From Steinernema hermaphroditum (taxonomy: Eukaryota; Nematoda; Chromadorea; Rhabditida; Steinernematidae), in assembly GCA_030435675.1 (NCBI GenBank), contig CM059624.1, forward strand, positions 1,822,769 to 1,886,768: a DNA stretch of 64,000 nucleotides, in the 5' to 3' direction. The notes beneath the pieces are model-generated. The model worked only from the letters and a program-made list of their open reading frames with translations. It had not been told where the DNA came from and searched no databases. Of this stretch, positions 34,603 through 46,921 are shown piece by piece. The translations under genes and the position numbers were made by a program. Every line of letters begins with the position of its first letter. Position 1 is the first letter of the stretch.

Positions 34603-35534
34603 TAGTTTCCTAGCGTTTTTGGGTGATCTTTCCTTGGCCAATTTACGAATACAATCTGGACATGGTTTGAGCTGCTTTTTATCTTTTTCCTTTAAGGGTT
34701 TTTTTGTGATTTAGCAGATTGTAAGCACATTCAATGAGACAAGCAATTTCTTCAGCAAGACGCCTTCTTCAACAAGTTTAACCTTGCTGTATCCGTTTCA
34801 CTTTTTGCAATTTTGAGCAAAAATTGCAAATGTTTCAAAATACGGGTCATTACTAGTGTTGTGGTACGAATGTGTGCCAACTGTACTATTTAAAGTGTTA
34901 GGGTTTCACCGCGATGCCTGTCAGTGAGGTGGACTGCAGCAGAGCGTGTGCCCGACACGTCTCTTGGTTTTTCCCTTTTTGTTGCTAGTTAGTGTTATTT
35001 GTTTCGCGTTGTTATATCGCGTGATAGTGTTTTGATAAAAGGTTTGATTACCCAAGTTTGAGGTTCCTATCCATGTTCTCCCTCCTGCGCCAGGCACCAG
35101 GTTAGGAGGTCGAGAACACAACAATGGCGATCAGGAATAGAAGCCGACGTCCACCGCGAAACGCAGTTTCCGAAGCCCGTCGCGCTGCCTCATCACTTCG
35201 TCTTCCCGAGTGAAGCGAGGAACTCCGCTTACGCGCTTCGACAAGCCGTAACGCACCCCCGTGAAGTTCTCCCCGAGGTCTAGCACCCTTCTTACATTAC
35301 CATCCGTCGCGCTTCTCACTTTTCGTCGGACATTGATGTTAAAGCAACGTGTTATATTTGAGTCAACAGAACTTCGTGTCAATATACGATAGTGTATCTC
35401 ATCACGACTTTCCCAAGTTGGAGGTTCTAATTTTCTGCCCGCATCGTCCAGATATCAGAGCGATGCATCAATGACGTGATCGGTGCATTTATAAACGATA
35501 TTTCAAAGAATTGTATCATTTTTAACACGCCGCG
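34603..35534. other. No gene recognised
   Basis: Open minus-strand frames at 34921-35124 and 35131-35382 show no domain. A sequence of the type CCCAAGTTTGAGGTTC occurs twice (near 35050 and 35410). Confidence 0.35.
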
Positions 35535-36373
35535 ATGGACCACATTCCTCTTGCGTTCATTGAAGACGTTGTTCGTCTATTTGATGACTACATACTCCAT
35601 AACAGAACAGGTAGTCTAGGATCCAGGAACCCTTGGAATCGCGCTGTTACGAATGCTTTAAAAAATCGTTTCCATCGAACCGGCGCACCCAGATAATAGA
35701 TCTGTACTTCCTCGTGTACCCCGACGCGCCAATGCAGTTTAAGCTATTGGGAGGATCTCTTTCATGGGAGAGGTTTCTGGAAAAGCCTGATGGTGATTAT
35801 GTTGCGTATGAGGTCGAAACTGTGTATTTCATGTACGAGAAATCTCATGGTAATGCTCTGTATTACGAGTTCACCAAGGAGAAGATGAAGACTATCCTGG
35901 ACGTCTTGAAAGAAAGCACAAGCGTTCACGTCGAGTTCAACTGTGCGTTCCCAAAACATGGGGCCCTGATTAGAAGTGTCCTCGAATCGATAGGAAGGCT
36001 GGAAACCATCCGGTACAGTGAGTACAAGGGATGGAGGTTGACATCCGATTTTCTCGACTTTCTCCTCAGAACCTCGTGGTTGCCCAATTTCACGACGCTG
36101 TCTCTGAATATCAGATCTGACGGTAATTTATCGTTCCAAGAGGTCTGCAGTCACATCGCGGACAGATGCTTGGGATCTGGACAATCAGAGCGATACGCAC
36201 TGGAGGTTCCAGTTTGGATCAAGAACTTTTTGGAGAGCTTACTTGAAGAGCGAAATTTAAAGAAAATCGGATCGGACGAGCGGTGGGAGACATGGGAGGG
36301 GCTCAACGCTGATAGGCAACCTCTCTGCTTTTATACGGCTAAACCCTGTGGACATTTCCTTTTGTTTCACTAA
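35535..36373 (+). pseudogene. F-box-like family gene C, probable frameshift near the 5' end
   Basis: The start MDHIPLAFIEDVVRLFDDYI and NPWNRAVTNAL resemble gene D at 60603 (MDGVPFLFCDFVVSTLRALP, SWGAVF). From about 35680 the homologous protein continues in another frame (IIDLYFLVYPDAPMQFKLL) and runs to a stop at 36373 without interruption. No intron of reasonable length restores the frame, so a small indel near 35660-35690 is likely, or an unusual start. Most of the ORF (35633-36373) is intact, so the damage may be recent or an assembly error. Confidence 0.6.
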
Positions 36374-36499
36374 TAGCCTTGCGCACTTTGTGTTACTGTT
36401 GGTGCGTTTACTGTTTAACCTGTTAAACCGTTTGTAATAAGTTCAGTCGTTCTTAAAAGAATGTTCTTTTGATTGTCAATGATTGTCCTTTCGGCAAAT

Positions 36500-37140
36500 C
36501 GACAGGTGCATAATGATCGACTCACAAACGAAATCGCACTTTACTCATCACGTTGCGAATGAATCCGTACCGTCTCCAGTCTCCAGACATTCCTCGTAAT
36601 ACGAAGAACGATAGAACGCCCAACAAGAATGAAACTGCGTTTTTAAATATCTTAGTTTTTTAATCGGAGGAATATATAGACGGATTCGCAGAGACAGAAA
36701 CACGGTTAAGTCGAATACATACAGTATGGAAGTTCTTTTCGCTGGATGTGGAAACGTTAGACAGGAACATGGTGATGAAGTCGGTAAAGATAAAGCGCTA
36801 AAGAACGCTATAGGGAATGTAGTGTGTTGCAAGGAAACATTTAAAGGTGCCCTTACTAGATGCCCTTTTGGTGCCTTATTACTATGCCTAGAGTGCCCGT
36901 GGGCGCTAATATTTTTGAATCGAAAATGGAATCGGACGGCAGTGATGCATTTTGGCATCTTGGCCAGGCGGTGGAGCCCCCTGGTGTTCCAGGCCTTCTG
37001 GGAGCCGGGGCGATCGGCAGCCGAGAACAACTTCGGCTCAACAGCGTCAGAGTGAGCGAGTGGACGGCTCAGACAGTTTCAGAGAGGGACGATTTTTGTG
37101 TGACCAATATTTCCTCGCGTACTCAGTCCATGCCGTCATA
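36500..37140 (-). repeat. Dispersed repeat, copy C
   Basis: The inverted block around 36975-37060 (TGGTGTTCCAGGCCTTCTGG on the plus strand) matches copies A and B. Flanking sequence differs. Confidence 0.6.
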
Positions 37141-37413
37141 TCCGAGTTCGTCGCTTTCAACGCCGCTACCTAAATCACCGAAGCCAGATGAGAAGCATCG
37201 AGTTTATTTCTCGTATCTAATGCACAGATTGTGATATTTCTTTTTGCTCTTCTTGAACTTTGCACATTGTTAGCCAGTAATCCAAGACCAGCTCATACCT
37301 CGATGTTCCTTTTTTGAGTTTTTATCGCATATATAGACATATTATTATGTTGACAAAATGAGATCATCATTCACAACACCGTCGTCAAACCGCTCAAGAC
37401 ACTTCCGAGATCA

Positions 37414-37539
37414 CTATATCCCGAAATGATCGTAAAGATCTTCGAGTGCGTTCGCGTAGAAGTCGTCGACTCGACTTCCGTACGAAGAGTCTTCGCGATC
37501 GTACTCCGCCTCGAAGTACTCCGCATAGGCGTCGTTCGT
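37414..37539 (-). CDS. 3'-terminal exon of an unknown acidic protein
   Basis: After an acceptor TTTTTTAG the minus strand reads 41 codons of strongly coding character (TNDAYAEYFEAEYDREDSSY, then DDFYANALEDLYDHFGI) to a stop at 37414. Codon choice favours GAC, TAC and GCG as in neighbouring genes. No upstream exon could be joined; a frame at about 39181-39226 (STQSGDDYFDSNGKCPP) has similar composition but its phase does not fit. Confidence 0.45.
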   Translation of the reverse strand, partial: TNDAYAEYFEAEYDREDSSYGSRVDDFYANALEDLYDHFGI

Positions 37540-38460
37540 CTAAAAAAGGAAACGCCAATTAACTTTCGAAGTTGGAAACCTCGGGGAATTCACGGAACAA
37601 GTGTTAGGGGTGTCCATCGCTCTCGGCGGTGCTTATCGCCGCGGCGATCAGCTGGCGATGCCACGTCGGATAAGGGCAATAAAGTAGCAGATCGACGTGT
37701 TGCAAACCGTTCACATATTATCACATCATCAGGGGGTCGTAAAAGCGAGGGAAAGTTCGTAAAAAGTTCGTAAAGTTGTGACCCCGGCGATGGGGAAGAG
37801 GCGAGGGCTGCGCGTTTGGTTAGGCAATAAATCGTTGCACTACGCAACGGACAGGCCGGTGGGACAGGAAGGGCGGTTTATGGCCTGTTATGATGGTTTA
37901 TGGGGAAAGAATAGTCAAGTAAGGGGTCTGTTTCTTGAAGAAAGGGACTTTTAATACATGTATTTTTTGAAAATCATTTCATTCCTTCACCTTATGTAAA
38001 CTGTGGGTTACAAGATTTTGTTGAATAGATCACGTCTTATCCAGGCCAAACTAAAGCACAAATTCTATTCAACTTATTTGGCGGTTCTAAGAGAAAAAGC
38101 TAGTGGACCCGACCGATCGCTGAGGATACTATTCAGATGCACGTGACTAGGAAAGCCCGACGGCCGTGTCTTATCAAACTGTCTGCGGGGAGTAATCTAT
38201 GACCATTGTTTTTGGCCTGTGAGACAGGAAGGGTGGTTTACGGCCTGTTTTGGTTGATTGTAGTGAACATATAGAATGGTGACTCTATTAAATGAATCAC
38301 CAGATCTTAAAGGTCTTAATTTCTTGACCTAAGCCTTTTTTTACCTCCGAAGTGTGAACCTTGGCTGGCTTGAATCAAGAACAAAATCATCGGTTCGGTC
38401 AAAAAGCTTAAATAATCACACATCGGGCGCACATTGATTCTCATGAACAAGGCGGAGTGT
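37540..38460. other. No gene recognised
   Basis: If the exon at 37414 has upstream partners they should lie here or beyond, but none was found. Confidence 0.35.
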
Positions 38461-38545
38461 CCAACCATAGCTCAGTTGGTAGAGCGGAGGACTGTAGTGT
38501 TGGTCAGATATCCTTAGGTCGCTGGTTCGAATCCGGCTGGTTGGA
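38461..38545 (+). tRNA. tRNA-Tyr (GTA) with a 12-nt intron
   Basis: The acceptor CCAACCA pairs perfectly with TGGTTGG. A box TAGCTCAGTTGG and B box GGTTCGAATCC are intact. The anticodon GTA (38494-38496) is followed one base later by an intron of about 12 nt (38498-38509), the standard position for eukaryotic tRNA-Tyr. The anticodon stem GAGGA pairs with TCCTT once the intron is removed. Confidence 0.96.
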
Positions 38546-38671
38546 AGCATTTTTGATTTTGTTCCAAATTCACTGCGTTTGATTTTTTTGACATTTGACA
38601 CTGCGCGATAAGGGTCGGCGTTTCGTGGAAAGAAAAAAAAAACGTTAAAACTGGGAAAAGGAAAAAACTTT

Positions 38672-38753
38672 CGCAGCGAGCAGCATTCGAACCTACGCGG
38701 GCAGAGCCCATTTGATTTCGAGTCAAACTCCTTAACCACTCGGACATCGCTGC
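38672..38753 (-). tRNA. tRNA-Ser (CGA)
   Basis: The minus strand gives acceptor GCAGCGA paired with TCGCTGC, anticodon stem-loop TTTGA-CTCGAAA-TCAAA with anticodon CGA, and the long variable arm of a class II tRNA (TGGGCTCTGCCCGC). The T stem (GTAGG with GCTGC) has one mismatch and one wobble, so function may be reduced. It faces tRNA-Tyr 126 bp away. Confidence 0.88.
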
Positions 38754-38759
38754 ACATAG

Positions 38760-40499
38760 GCCTCGCGGCCCCAAAATGACTACTACCTGGATTTTAAATG
38801 AAATTCAATTTTTCCTGTGATAAAGAGTGTGTTTTTAGACATGTTTATGTATGTGGCGATTGCTGACTCCATCACCTTAATTCACCAGAGCATACTTGGC
38901 CACCCCTGTGTCCACCCTGTCTACGAAACTCACCCTTAGATGGACTTCGTAGACATGTGCAGTCATGTACAGCATCCAAAAGGTGAACAAACAAGCCTAA
39001 AATCGTGCTTCTTCAAAACTTATACTTAACCGGAGCCACTTACAACAATGAAAATAGCATAGGCCCAAGAAGCTTCAATCTTCTCCGGAAAAGGAAGACT
39101 AAACATTCGTCATTTAGTCATATCCTGGCCAACTAAGGCACCTTTGAAACTCGTCCAAGAACCTCTGTTGAACTACGGCGGACATTTGCCGTTGGAATCG
39201 AAGTAGTCGTCGCCACTTTGCGTGCTGAAAAGGCGCATAAAGGTGCGAAAAGACAGTGCGGAAATCACGCGATCGAACGGACGACCCGGCTGTTCCCAGA
39301 GACCAACAACCAGCGCGCCCAAGCCACAACGATCAGTTTGCAGAGATGGTGCAGTCGGGCTGATGGACGGCTTATCAGTCGGAAACGTGCGCCAAAATTC
39401 GGAGGAATTGTGGCGAAGGGGAAGGAAACGTGGGTTTAGAGACGAGAACGAGTGAGTCATTTGGGGAATCTGCTTCTTTTTATAGAATTTTCTCGACAAA
39501 TTTACACCAAAGGGGTAAGGTGGCCCATTACAAAAAGATATAGGCGCGGCCGTGGGTGTGACCAGCGGAATAACATACAAGGATCGTCTGTCTTAGCCAT
39601 CTGATGAAGCCGACTGAGATGTCAAGAGTTAAGGGGCTGAGCTGAGCCTACTCAACCGCTTAGTCGTCATGGGGCTGAGCCGACTTAGACGTCAAATACC
39701 GCTACCCATCTGGGGGATGGGAAGGTGACGAAAGACGTTTCTGGTAGATTTTCGTAATAGTCATGTGCTGGTTATAGAGAAACAAAACACAAAACGGAAA
39801 AACAAGTGTTTGTAACTGTCATATGATGGCCCTCTGCCACCATTACAAAAAGATAACATAGGGTGGAGTGGATTCAGCAGAGAGTAATGTGTAGAAAATG
39901 ACTCACGGACTGGTCAAATCATAAGAAATAGTCTTCTTAAAGACTGATGTAAGAAGCGGATGAAAAGATGAGCACATGCATAAGTTTAGTCATCAGCCGG
40001 CTTACTCGTCATACGGCTGAGCCACTGCCGATCTCAAGAGACAGGCGATGAAACGTGCTTAGCTCGATCATCGAACACGGAACAGGAACCCAGTCCTGAC
40101 GTCGGGCTCCTAACTTGGAAAGCGGGCACTGAGTTTGGGAGAGGTAGATGAGTCTGCGTGAAAAGGGGGCCTAAACATTAGCCAGAGTCTTTATCGAATT
40201 GATGGGTATAGGCGTTTCATCGGCTCATCATTCAGACCTAGGCTTGTCTTATGTCTGATCTTGTGTTTTTTCCAATGGCCCAATTAGATCTACGTCGGAA
40301 ATCTATGGCTCATGTACCAAACTCACGTTATTAACATAGAACTGCTGAAAAGTGTTAAACGTTAAATAATTTGAGGAAAGTGGAATAAAATTCCTATTTA
40401 AGGACCCGTGTTCCGATCTGGGATGTCCATGTTCAGTAATAGAGATACTATATGTTTCTGGTAGGTATTGGTAATAATCGAAGCCGAAAATAACCTCTT
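38760..40499. other. No gene established
   Basis: The region contains several copies of a short motif like GGCTGAGCCGACTTAGACGTCA (near 39610, 39690 and 40015). Minus-strand frames around 39114-39580 are open but unsupported. Confidence 0.35.
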
Positions 40500-40930
40500 T
40501 CATTTGTGCCCCCAGCGATCGGTCGGGTCGTCCACTCGCTCTCTCTCTCTCTCTCTGAGGCTGTCTGAGCCGAATGAGTTAAGTGAGCGGTCGTTCTCGG
40601 CCGTCATTGGTGGTGCAATGATCGCCCCGGCTCCCAGAAGGCCTGGAACACCAAGGAGCCGTAGTTCCACCGTCTCGCCAAAAAAGCCCGTCACGACCGC
40701 CCGACTCTACCCGCGCCGCCAGAGAAGCTGAAGAAGCGTTTCAACTCAAAAGTCCGCGCCGCCAGTCGAACCGAAGGTGACTCTCCGGTCCGTTGGCTCT
40801 GCTCCACCGCTATTCCACTTCCGGAATCCGCTCTTCACGACTTCGATGCCCGCGCAAACTAATGGGAACGCTGCATTCTAATCGGATTCGTCTGCTCCAC
40901 CGAAATCAGAAGAAAATCAGCGACCACGGT
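40500..40930 (+). repeat. Dispersed repeat, copy B
   Basis: It shares CAGAAGGCCTGGAACACCA and CGCCGCCAGTCGAACCGA with copy A in the same order. It includes a CT microsatellite at 40540-40557. Confidence 0.6.
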
Positions 40931-42952
40931 GTGACTATGTTCTTCTTTGTGCATATATGAGACGTCCTGCACGGCGTAAGCCGTTGATTCGGGAAGATAG
41001 CGGGAAGGCTTTCAAAAAGTAAACACAAAAACTTTCATGCTGATCCAATGACAGAATCGATAGATCGTATGTATCGTGGTACCAATAACTCAGATGGAGC
41101 ATGAGAAGGACACCTTATCCTTTTTGCATAAATCGTAAATATTTAGTAAATGTTATAGCAAGTGTTGGCTGTGTATTTCATGGATATGCCACGATAGAAT
41201 CTTCGAAAAGTCGTCTATTTGACTGATGTCAGGTAATTGACCCGATTCGAGAAATTCGTGTTACTCTAACTTTTGTGGGTTACGCCAGTTTTTGCTCAGT
41301 AATGGTCGTTACAGTCAAAAAAGGGGATCAATCGGTGGTGTTGGCATTTTGAATGAAGAAAAGTGACGAAATGGTTCGGACTACCTATGTAAATATTTGC
41401 TAACATTCTTGGGAATAACAAACAGTTCATGGACGATTCGAAATTGTGTTCTCGTGATAGACACGTCGTCGCCGGAAAGTTCAGAGTGGACCCAGACTAT
41501 GCAAAAGATTGTAGAAGCAGGTTGGTAGCGTTGGCCATTGAACCGAACCAAAATAGTCTCATGCATGACTTTTAGGGTTAGGTTCGGTTCGGAAAATCGG
41601 CTTCGGAGTCCCAGAAAACTGATTAGTTGATTGGCCAGAACAGTGATGGGTCAATGTTCTAAAGCGTCCATCACCTATCTTCCGAAGCAAAGTTAGAGTT
41701 TTATCAGCCATCCAACTTATATAAAAGTTCTGATTTATGACAAAAGCTGTCGACAATTCAAATTGGATGACACCTGCGTTCTCAACCTGCCTGGTACAGT
41801 AGGGAGAACGGGTAGAAGACCTCTATCTTGGGAAACTGAGGTTCAGATGCACATAAATGCCTAACGTGGTCAGGTATTAACAAAGTGTCAACGTAAACCG
41901 ATTGTTTAATCCGTAGTCGGGAGTATTGGGTTCAGAAAAAGGCAGAAAAACGAAAACATTTTTGTGGTAGAAGGTCAATAACAATCGTGAGCAATCGGCT
42001 TATGAACAAATGAAAACAAAGATGCAGCACTTGATATCAATAACTATGTGGACGTGATCTTTACGGAAAACAAGAAGAAGCTTATAACAAAACAGCTGAC
42101 ACAGTTTGATAAACTCACGGATAAAACATTCCTGTATAGATATTTCTGACGAGGGAACCTGGAAAGGTACACATGCCGATTGAGTGGAAATAGCGCACTA
42201 CTAATCAGATTCCGAACCCCTCACCTTCTGACTGATATCGGTTTGTTCCGGTTTCGAACCAAATGCATCCCTACAAAGCTTTATTTCTACAAAATATGAT
42301 GCGTCCCATCGTCACTTTATGTATGTTAAGAAAAGTGAGACATCGGCCTCTCCCAAGTGACTACTAAACCCCGTAAATGACCAAAAAGGTTGAGCATAAT
42401 CGGCTGAAACTCGGACACATACACTCCTAGAAGACGGATGGGTAGTAGTCCCCCTCCAGCGTCTAGACCTAGTTGGGAATAACTGGAGGAGATCATATGT
42501 GCTCTAGGTGAGGATAAAACGGCCGAGAGGGGAAAATTACGAAGAAACACGGTGATAAACAAAGGTGATCGATCGGCTCATGAGATTACTGAAAAGACAA
42601 TGATGCTCATAGAAAATGATAAAAGTATGAGTGGCTGTAATCTCATCAAACCAAGATTTGAAGCCGGAACTCGAAAAGCTCCAAAACGAAATCGATATTC
42701 AACATGATAAGTTTCCATAGAAGAGTCTTAAGCGGATTGGCCCGATCAGAGCCGGTACATTAGTCCATCTATCTCCGAAGGCTTCACAGCATTAACTAAC
42801 TGCCTAAACTACATCGTAGTTTGATCGATTAAGCTCAGTTAACAAAACAGAAGATGAAAAAAGCCACTTAAAGATCAGCTGACTAAACAAAAGCCGATAT
42901 GAACTGAGTCTCATAATATCCAACTGTCCAAACGCCCTTCAACAAACACGAT
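40931..42952. other. No gene recognised
   Basis: Two kilobases with stops in every frame and no motif I can name. Confidence 0.35.
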
Positions 42953-43099
42953 TTAACAGAAGCTCCGGGCATCAAAACACTTCGGATCGACGATCGGAAC
43001 ATTAAAAGGCTCGAAACACACCACAGATCGGTCAACAGCAAACAGGATGGACAGCGACGTTGTGAGAAAGAACAGGGCGATGTTTACAGTGCACCCCAT
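42953..43099 (-). CDS. Candidate secreted peptide, 48 residues
   Basis: The frame starts MGCTVNIALFFLTTSLSILF, a plausible signal peptide, followed by AVDRSVVCFEPF and DPKCFDARSFC with three Cys. No TATA box or splice site was identified and no family is known. Listed because the leader-plus-Cys layout is unlikely by chance, but the evidence is thin. Confidence 0.3.
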   Translation of the reverse strand: MGCTVNIALFFLTTSLSILFAVDRSVVCFEPFNVPIVDPKCFDARSFC

Positions 43100-44028
43100 C
43101 GGAAGACCGCCGCGGAGAAGAATGGCGTGATCTTCTCGGAACGCCGTCGCAACATGTGCTCACAACGTGGAAAGCACGTTTTCGCCGAGGCCGCCTGATG
43201 GATGGTTGACGGCCGGGTGACACAATCGATGTGATAGGGCGTGGAGTGGGTTCCATGAATGGAGGCGAGAGGTGGAGGCTGTTGTAAAAACTGGAATTTT
43301 TGGAGGATGACGTAACACAGGGAAAGGTTTCAGCAAGCAAGCGCTCTTCGATAAGCTTCGAATAATACACACTTTGTGCAAAAAATGCTTACACAGACAA
43401 GAGGAAAATCGTGGCGGGAGACAGACTTTTGTGCGGAGGTTCCCACAGCGCAATGCCTGAAAAGACAATCTATCCTTGTTGTCTCACCCACTTTTCGGAA
43501 GCGGTGTCTACGCATTTCTGGTGCTGTTGGACAATTCAGACGATTCGACGTCTCAGTGTGTTTAGTAGATACATTGTCTTTTCTGTGGACGCATCAGACA
43601 GTCACGCCTGCAATCGATCGAATTTAGACGGCTTTTTTTGCAGAATGAGACTGTAGTGTCTTGGAGTGAACTGAGCTGCCTTATTCCCAATCAAGAGTGT
43701 TTAACAACTTTGGAATATGTCTGTCTCTGCAACAAACTCTGCGACAACTGGAGACGCAATTGCCGATATGCCCTGTTGTCATCGTTTTGTAGAAAGATAC
43801 AACATGCAACCGCTTTAGTATCGTCAGTCAATTGTAATGATCTTTTGCTGAATGAGACGAGACCAGTCGTCTTTAGGATTGACCTGAAAGGCCTTATTTA
43901 ATCTGTTGTATGAAAAATGATCGGTCACTCCACTTTGTAGAGACATTCGTAGGCGTGTTTTCCTCATCACTCATCCCGTGTTCATTTCCTGCTTGTAGCA
44001 TTGAAATTGACTGTGATTTACAGATCAG
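43100..44028. other. No gene recognised
   Basis: Upstream flank of the haspin gene. Frames at 43411-43901 on the plus strand are open but show no domain. Confidence 0.35.
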
Positions 44029-46108
44029 ATGCACTCCACATCAAGCAGACTTCGCAAGCGTAAGATCCACGGCACGTCGACTGTCATTGTGGACAGCGTC
44101 GCAGAGCTGGAACGATGGCAGCGCACCGTCGGCAGCAACGTCCACTTATCTGCCGCCAAAACGCTGTCACGGTTTTTTGAACAAAACGGGGTAAATTGTT
44201 TACTTTTTGCGAATAAATTTTGATGTTTTTGAATTCAGAGTGATAAGCGGCGCCGAGTAGGCAAGCGCCGCAGTGAAGAAGATGACAACGGAGAGGCGGC
44301 AAGGCAGAGAGCGCTCCAGCAGCAAGAAGAGATGAAGCAGAATATCGAACGGCTCAAGAATATGGTCGCCTTTGAAGTCGAATCTGCCGATACATACCAC
44401 CGGAACTGCGAACAAGAGCGTAAGAGAATCGGCGACCTGCGAGCGCTGAAGGCGCACAACAATATGAAAGAAGGATTGCGCATCATCGAAGAAAAACTGC
44501 AGCGCAAGCAGAAGAAGCCCTTGACAAATGGTGTGGAACCTGGCGTATTCCATCTTTTGCTCATAAGCGCAGTTGTAGATCTCATCGAAGACTGGGTCAA
44601 CTTCACCGTCTTGCACACGTCAAGGCTAGCGACTCTGGCCGGTTCGCAACTGGAGTGTTCCGTGCTCCCAGGCTCATCTTCGGAGGTGGAGACCGTTCCA
44701 CAAACGCCCCCTCAGCGCACTCCTGCGCGCGTTTCTCGCGCGCCATCAGTAACGGAACAGAAGGTGATTCCAGAAGAGTATTTCCAGTTGAACGGCTTCG
44801 TTGGACCAAGCGACTGGCTCCACAAACTCTTGTTCGTTTGTAGGCAAGAAGAAGTGTATTTTTTCGGTGAAGTTGACCGTGACTGGCACGTGTGCACACC
44901 TGAAAGTTATCATTCATTTCGGGTATTCAGGCAGATAGATTCGAAACTCGGGGAAGGCGCCTATGGAGAAGTGTATCAGGTAGTTCACAAAGGACATTCT
45001 GCGGCTATGAAAGTAGGATTGCACAGCCGATAGCTGCTTCTCAGGACGCCTTTTCAGGTGATTCCATTCCGAGGTCTTGAGTCAGAGCCATCCGGCAAGC
45101 TCTTCAATGGCGACGAGCTCCCGTCCTCCAATCAGCTGATTCCAGAGATAGTGATTACCAGAGAACTCTCCGAGCTGCGCGATGGAGTGCTGAACCAAAC
45201 GGATGGCTTTATCGAACTCATGGATGTCATGGTCGTGCAAGGAGAGTACCCAGAGAGCTTGAAGCGAGCGTGGAATGAGTACAAAGAGTGCCGAGAAACT
45301 GAAAATGACGCGCCAGATCAGTACTCCTCCCCCGATCAGTTCTACATAGTGATGTTCCTCGGCTTTGCTGGCACAGATCTTGAGAGTTTCAAGGTAGTCT
45401 GCTTGTAATTCATTACGGTCTGCTCACGCTGTGCCCGTTTAGGTGAAGAAACTGAAGGAAGCAGCCTCGATCGTCAGTCAGCTCGCGTTCAGCCTCATGG
45501 TAGCCGAAGAACAGCTAGAGTTCGAGCACCGTGATATGCACGTCGGCAACATCATGGTCGATAGGACAGACCGAAAGGTGGTCAGGTGGGGTTCAGTACT
45601 CGAAATCTCTTTTACATGCGGTTCTTTCAGCTACATGTTGGGTGGAAATCCGTACCACGTGGAAACGCATGGCGTGAAAGTCAGCATCATCGATTTCACA
45701 ATCTCGCGAATGAGAAAAGGTCCCTAGTGTCGTACTTTGATTTTAGGTTATTTTGAAGATGCTTCAGATCGCACAGAGATCTTCTTCGATCTTGAAAGTG
45801 ACCCGTGCCTCTTCAAAGGAACCGGCGACTACCAGTTCGACGTGTATCGAATCATGCAACAACACAATAAGTGAGTGCCTTCATGGTCAACCATATCCAA
45901 AGCCCGCCATTTCAGCAAAGACTGGAGGAAATTTTCGCCGTATACAAATCTCCTCTGGACGCACTACATCATGAAGAAACTGCACGAATCGAATACGAGG
46001 ACACTGCAGCGGTTCAAAGATGCCATGAAGAACATGCTAACGCGGAAGACGCTGGCCGAGTACGTCGCATCCAGCGGCTTCGCGCCTATTTTGTCGTTAG
46101 TACAGTGA
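44029..46108 (+). CDS. hasp-1: Haspin-type protein kinase
   Basis: Haspin phosphorylates histone H3 Thr3 in mitosis and so recruits the chromosomal passenger complex. Seven exons (44029-44190, 44239-45012, 45058-45393, 45443-45585, 45631-45719, 45747-45870, 45916-46108) give 606 residues. Visible motifs: glycine loop KLGEGAYGEVYQ, AAMK, helix C ITRELSELR, hinge YIVMFLGFAGTDLESF, catalytic loop FEHRDMHVGNIMV, and VSIIDFTISR. DFT replaces the usual DFG, as haspins carry DYT. The end has GDYQFDVYRIM and DWRKFSPYTNLLWTHY, also typical. The first 300 residues are a basic, coiled-coil, Ser/Pro-rich extension. The start follows TTTACAG by 5 nt. Confidence 0.9.
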
Positions 46109-46921
46109 CCACTTTGTATTGTTTGTTGGGATATTATATTGTTTGTTCAACTGCTAGGAATATATATTATTGTACCTATGTCCATCCGATCAGGTTATTC
46201 GCATGACCCTACTTCTCTTTCTTGGCAACTGAGTAACCAATCCCGATGATATACTTGGTTTCAAACGGCGATCACGGTCAGCGTTGCGCAGAACATCGTG
46301 AGGAAAGTACCACCCAATGTAACCGGTGCCGAAACCAAGTTTTTAGATCATCGGTCAGTACAAAGACAGTAAACCTTCCCACGCGCTTCAGCTGTAAATG
46401 CAATTTAAAAATCCGCGCAATTCTGCACCGCGTGACGTCCGAAAACGATTTTCCCTGAACGGTATGCATGTACGGTAGCTGGCTGGACGTGGTCATTTGT
46501 GCTGGTTACGGCGCTTGTTCGCGCTACGCACGCGCGCCTTCCCTCACGATCGGTTCCCTTCGTTCTCATCATTCGCACGTTTAAATCGCCTGTTGACTGA
46601 GGAGTGGTACCAAGAAAGCACTGAATTTCCGGCGCGTAACTCGTGATTTGTGGAACGAGGGCAATGTTTGGTATAGCTGAGCAGTGATCCTGAAACGCGC
46701 GCATGCCCGCTGCGAGCACGTTCTTCCCATTTCATTTAGCTCTGCGCTGCGACGAAACACAAGCGCTCGTTTATTGCAGATATTGCAGATTGGTCATTCT
46801 TTCAATTTTATGTCGTGCTACACTTTTTACGCTGTGTCGCAGTGGAGTGCACTGCAGTAAAATTGACATATTCCCTGTCCACGTATATCTATATATGCAT
46901 TTCAGAGAATCAACTGCGGCC
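46109..46921. other. Intergenic, promoter side of inhibitor-2
   Basis: No exon seen. A splice acceptor (TGCATTTCAG) lies 16 nt before the next start codon. Confidence 0.4.

Noticed and set aside
39114..39580. Minus frame ending SGDDYFDSNGKCPP as a partner of the exon at 37414
   Set aside because: Phases do not match and it has its own stop; kept only as a remark.
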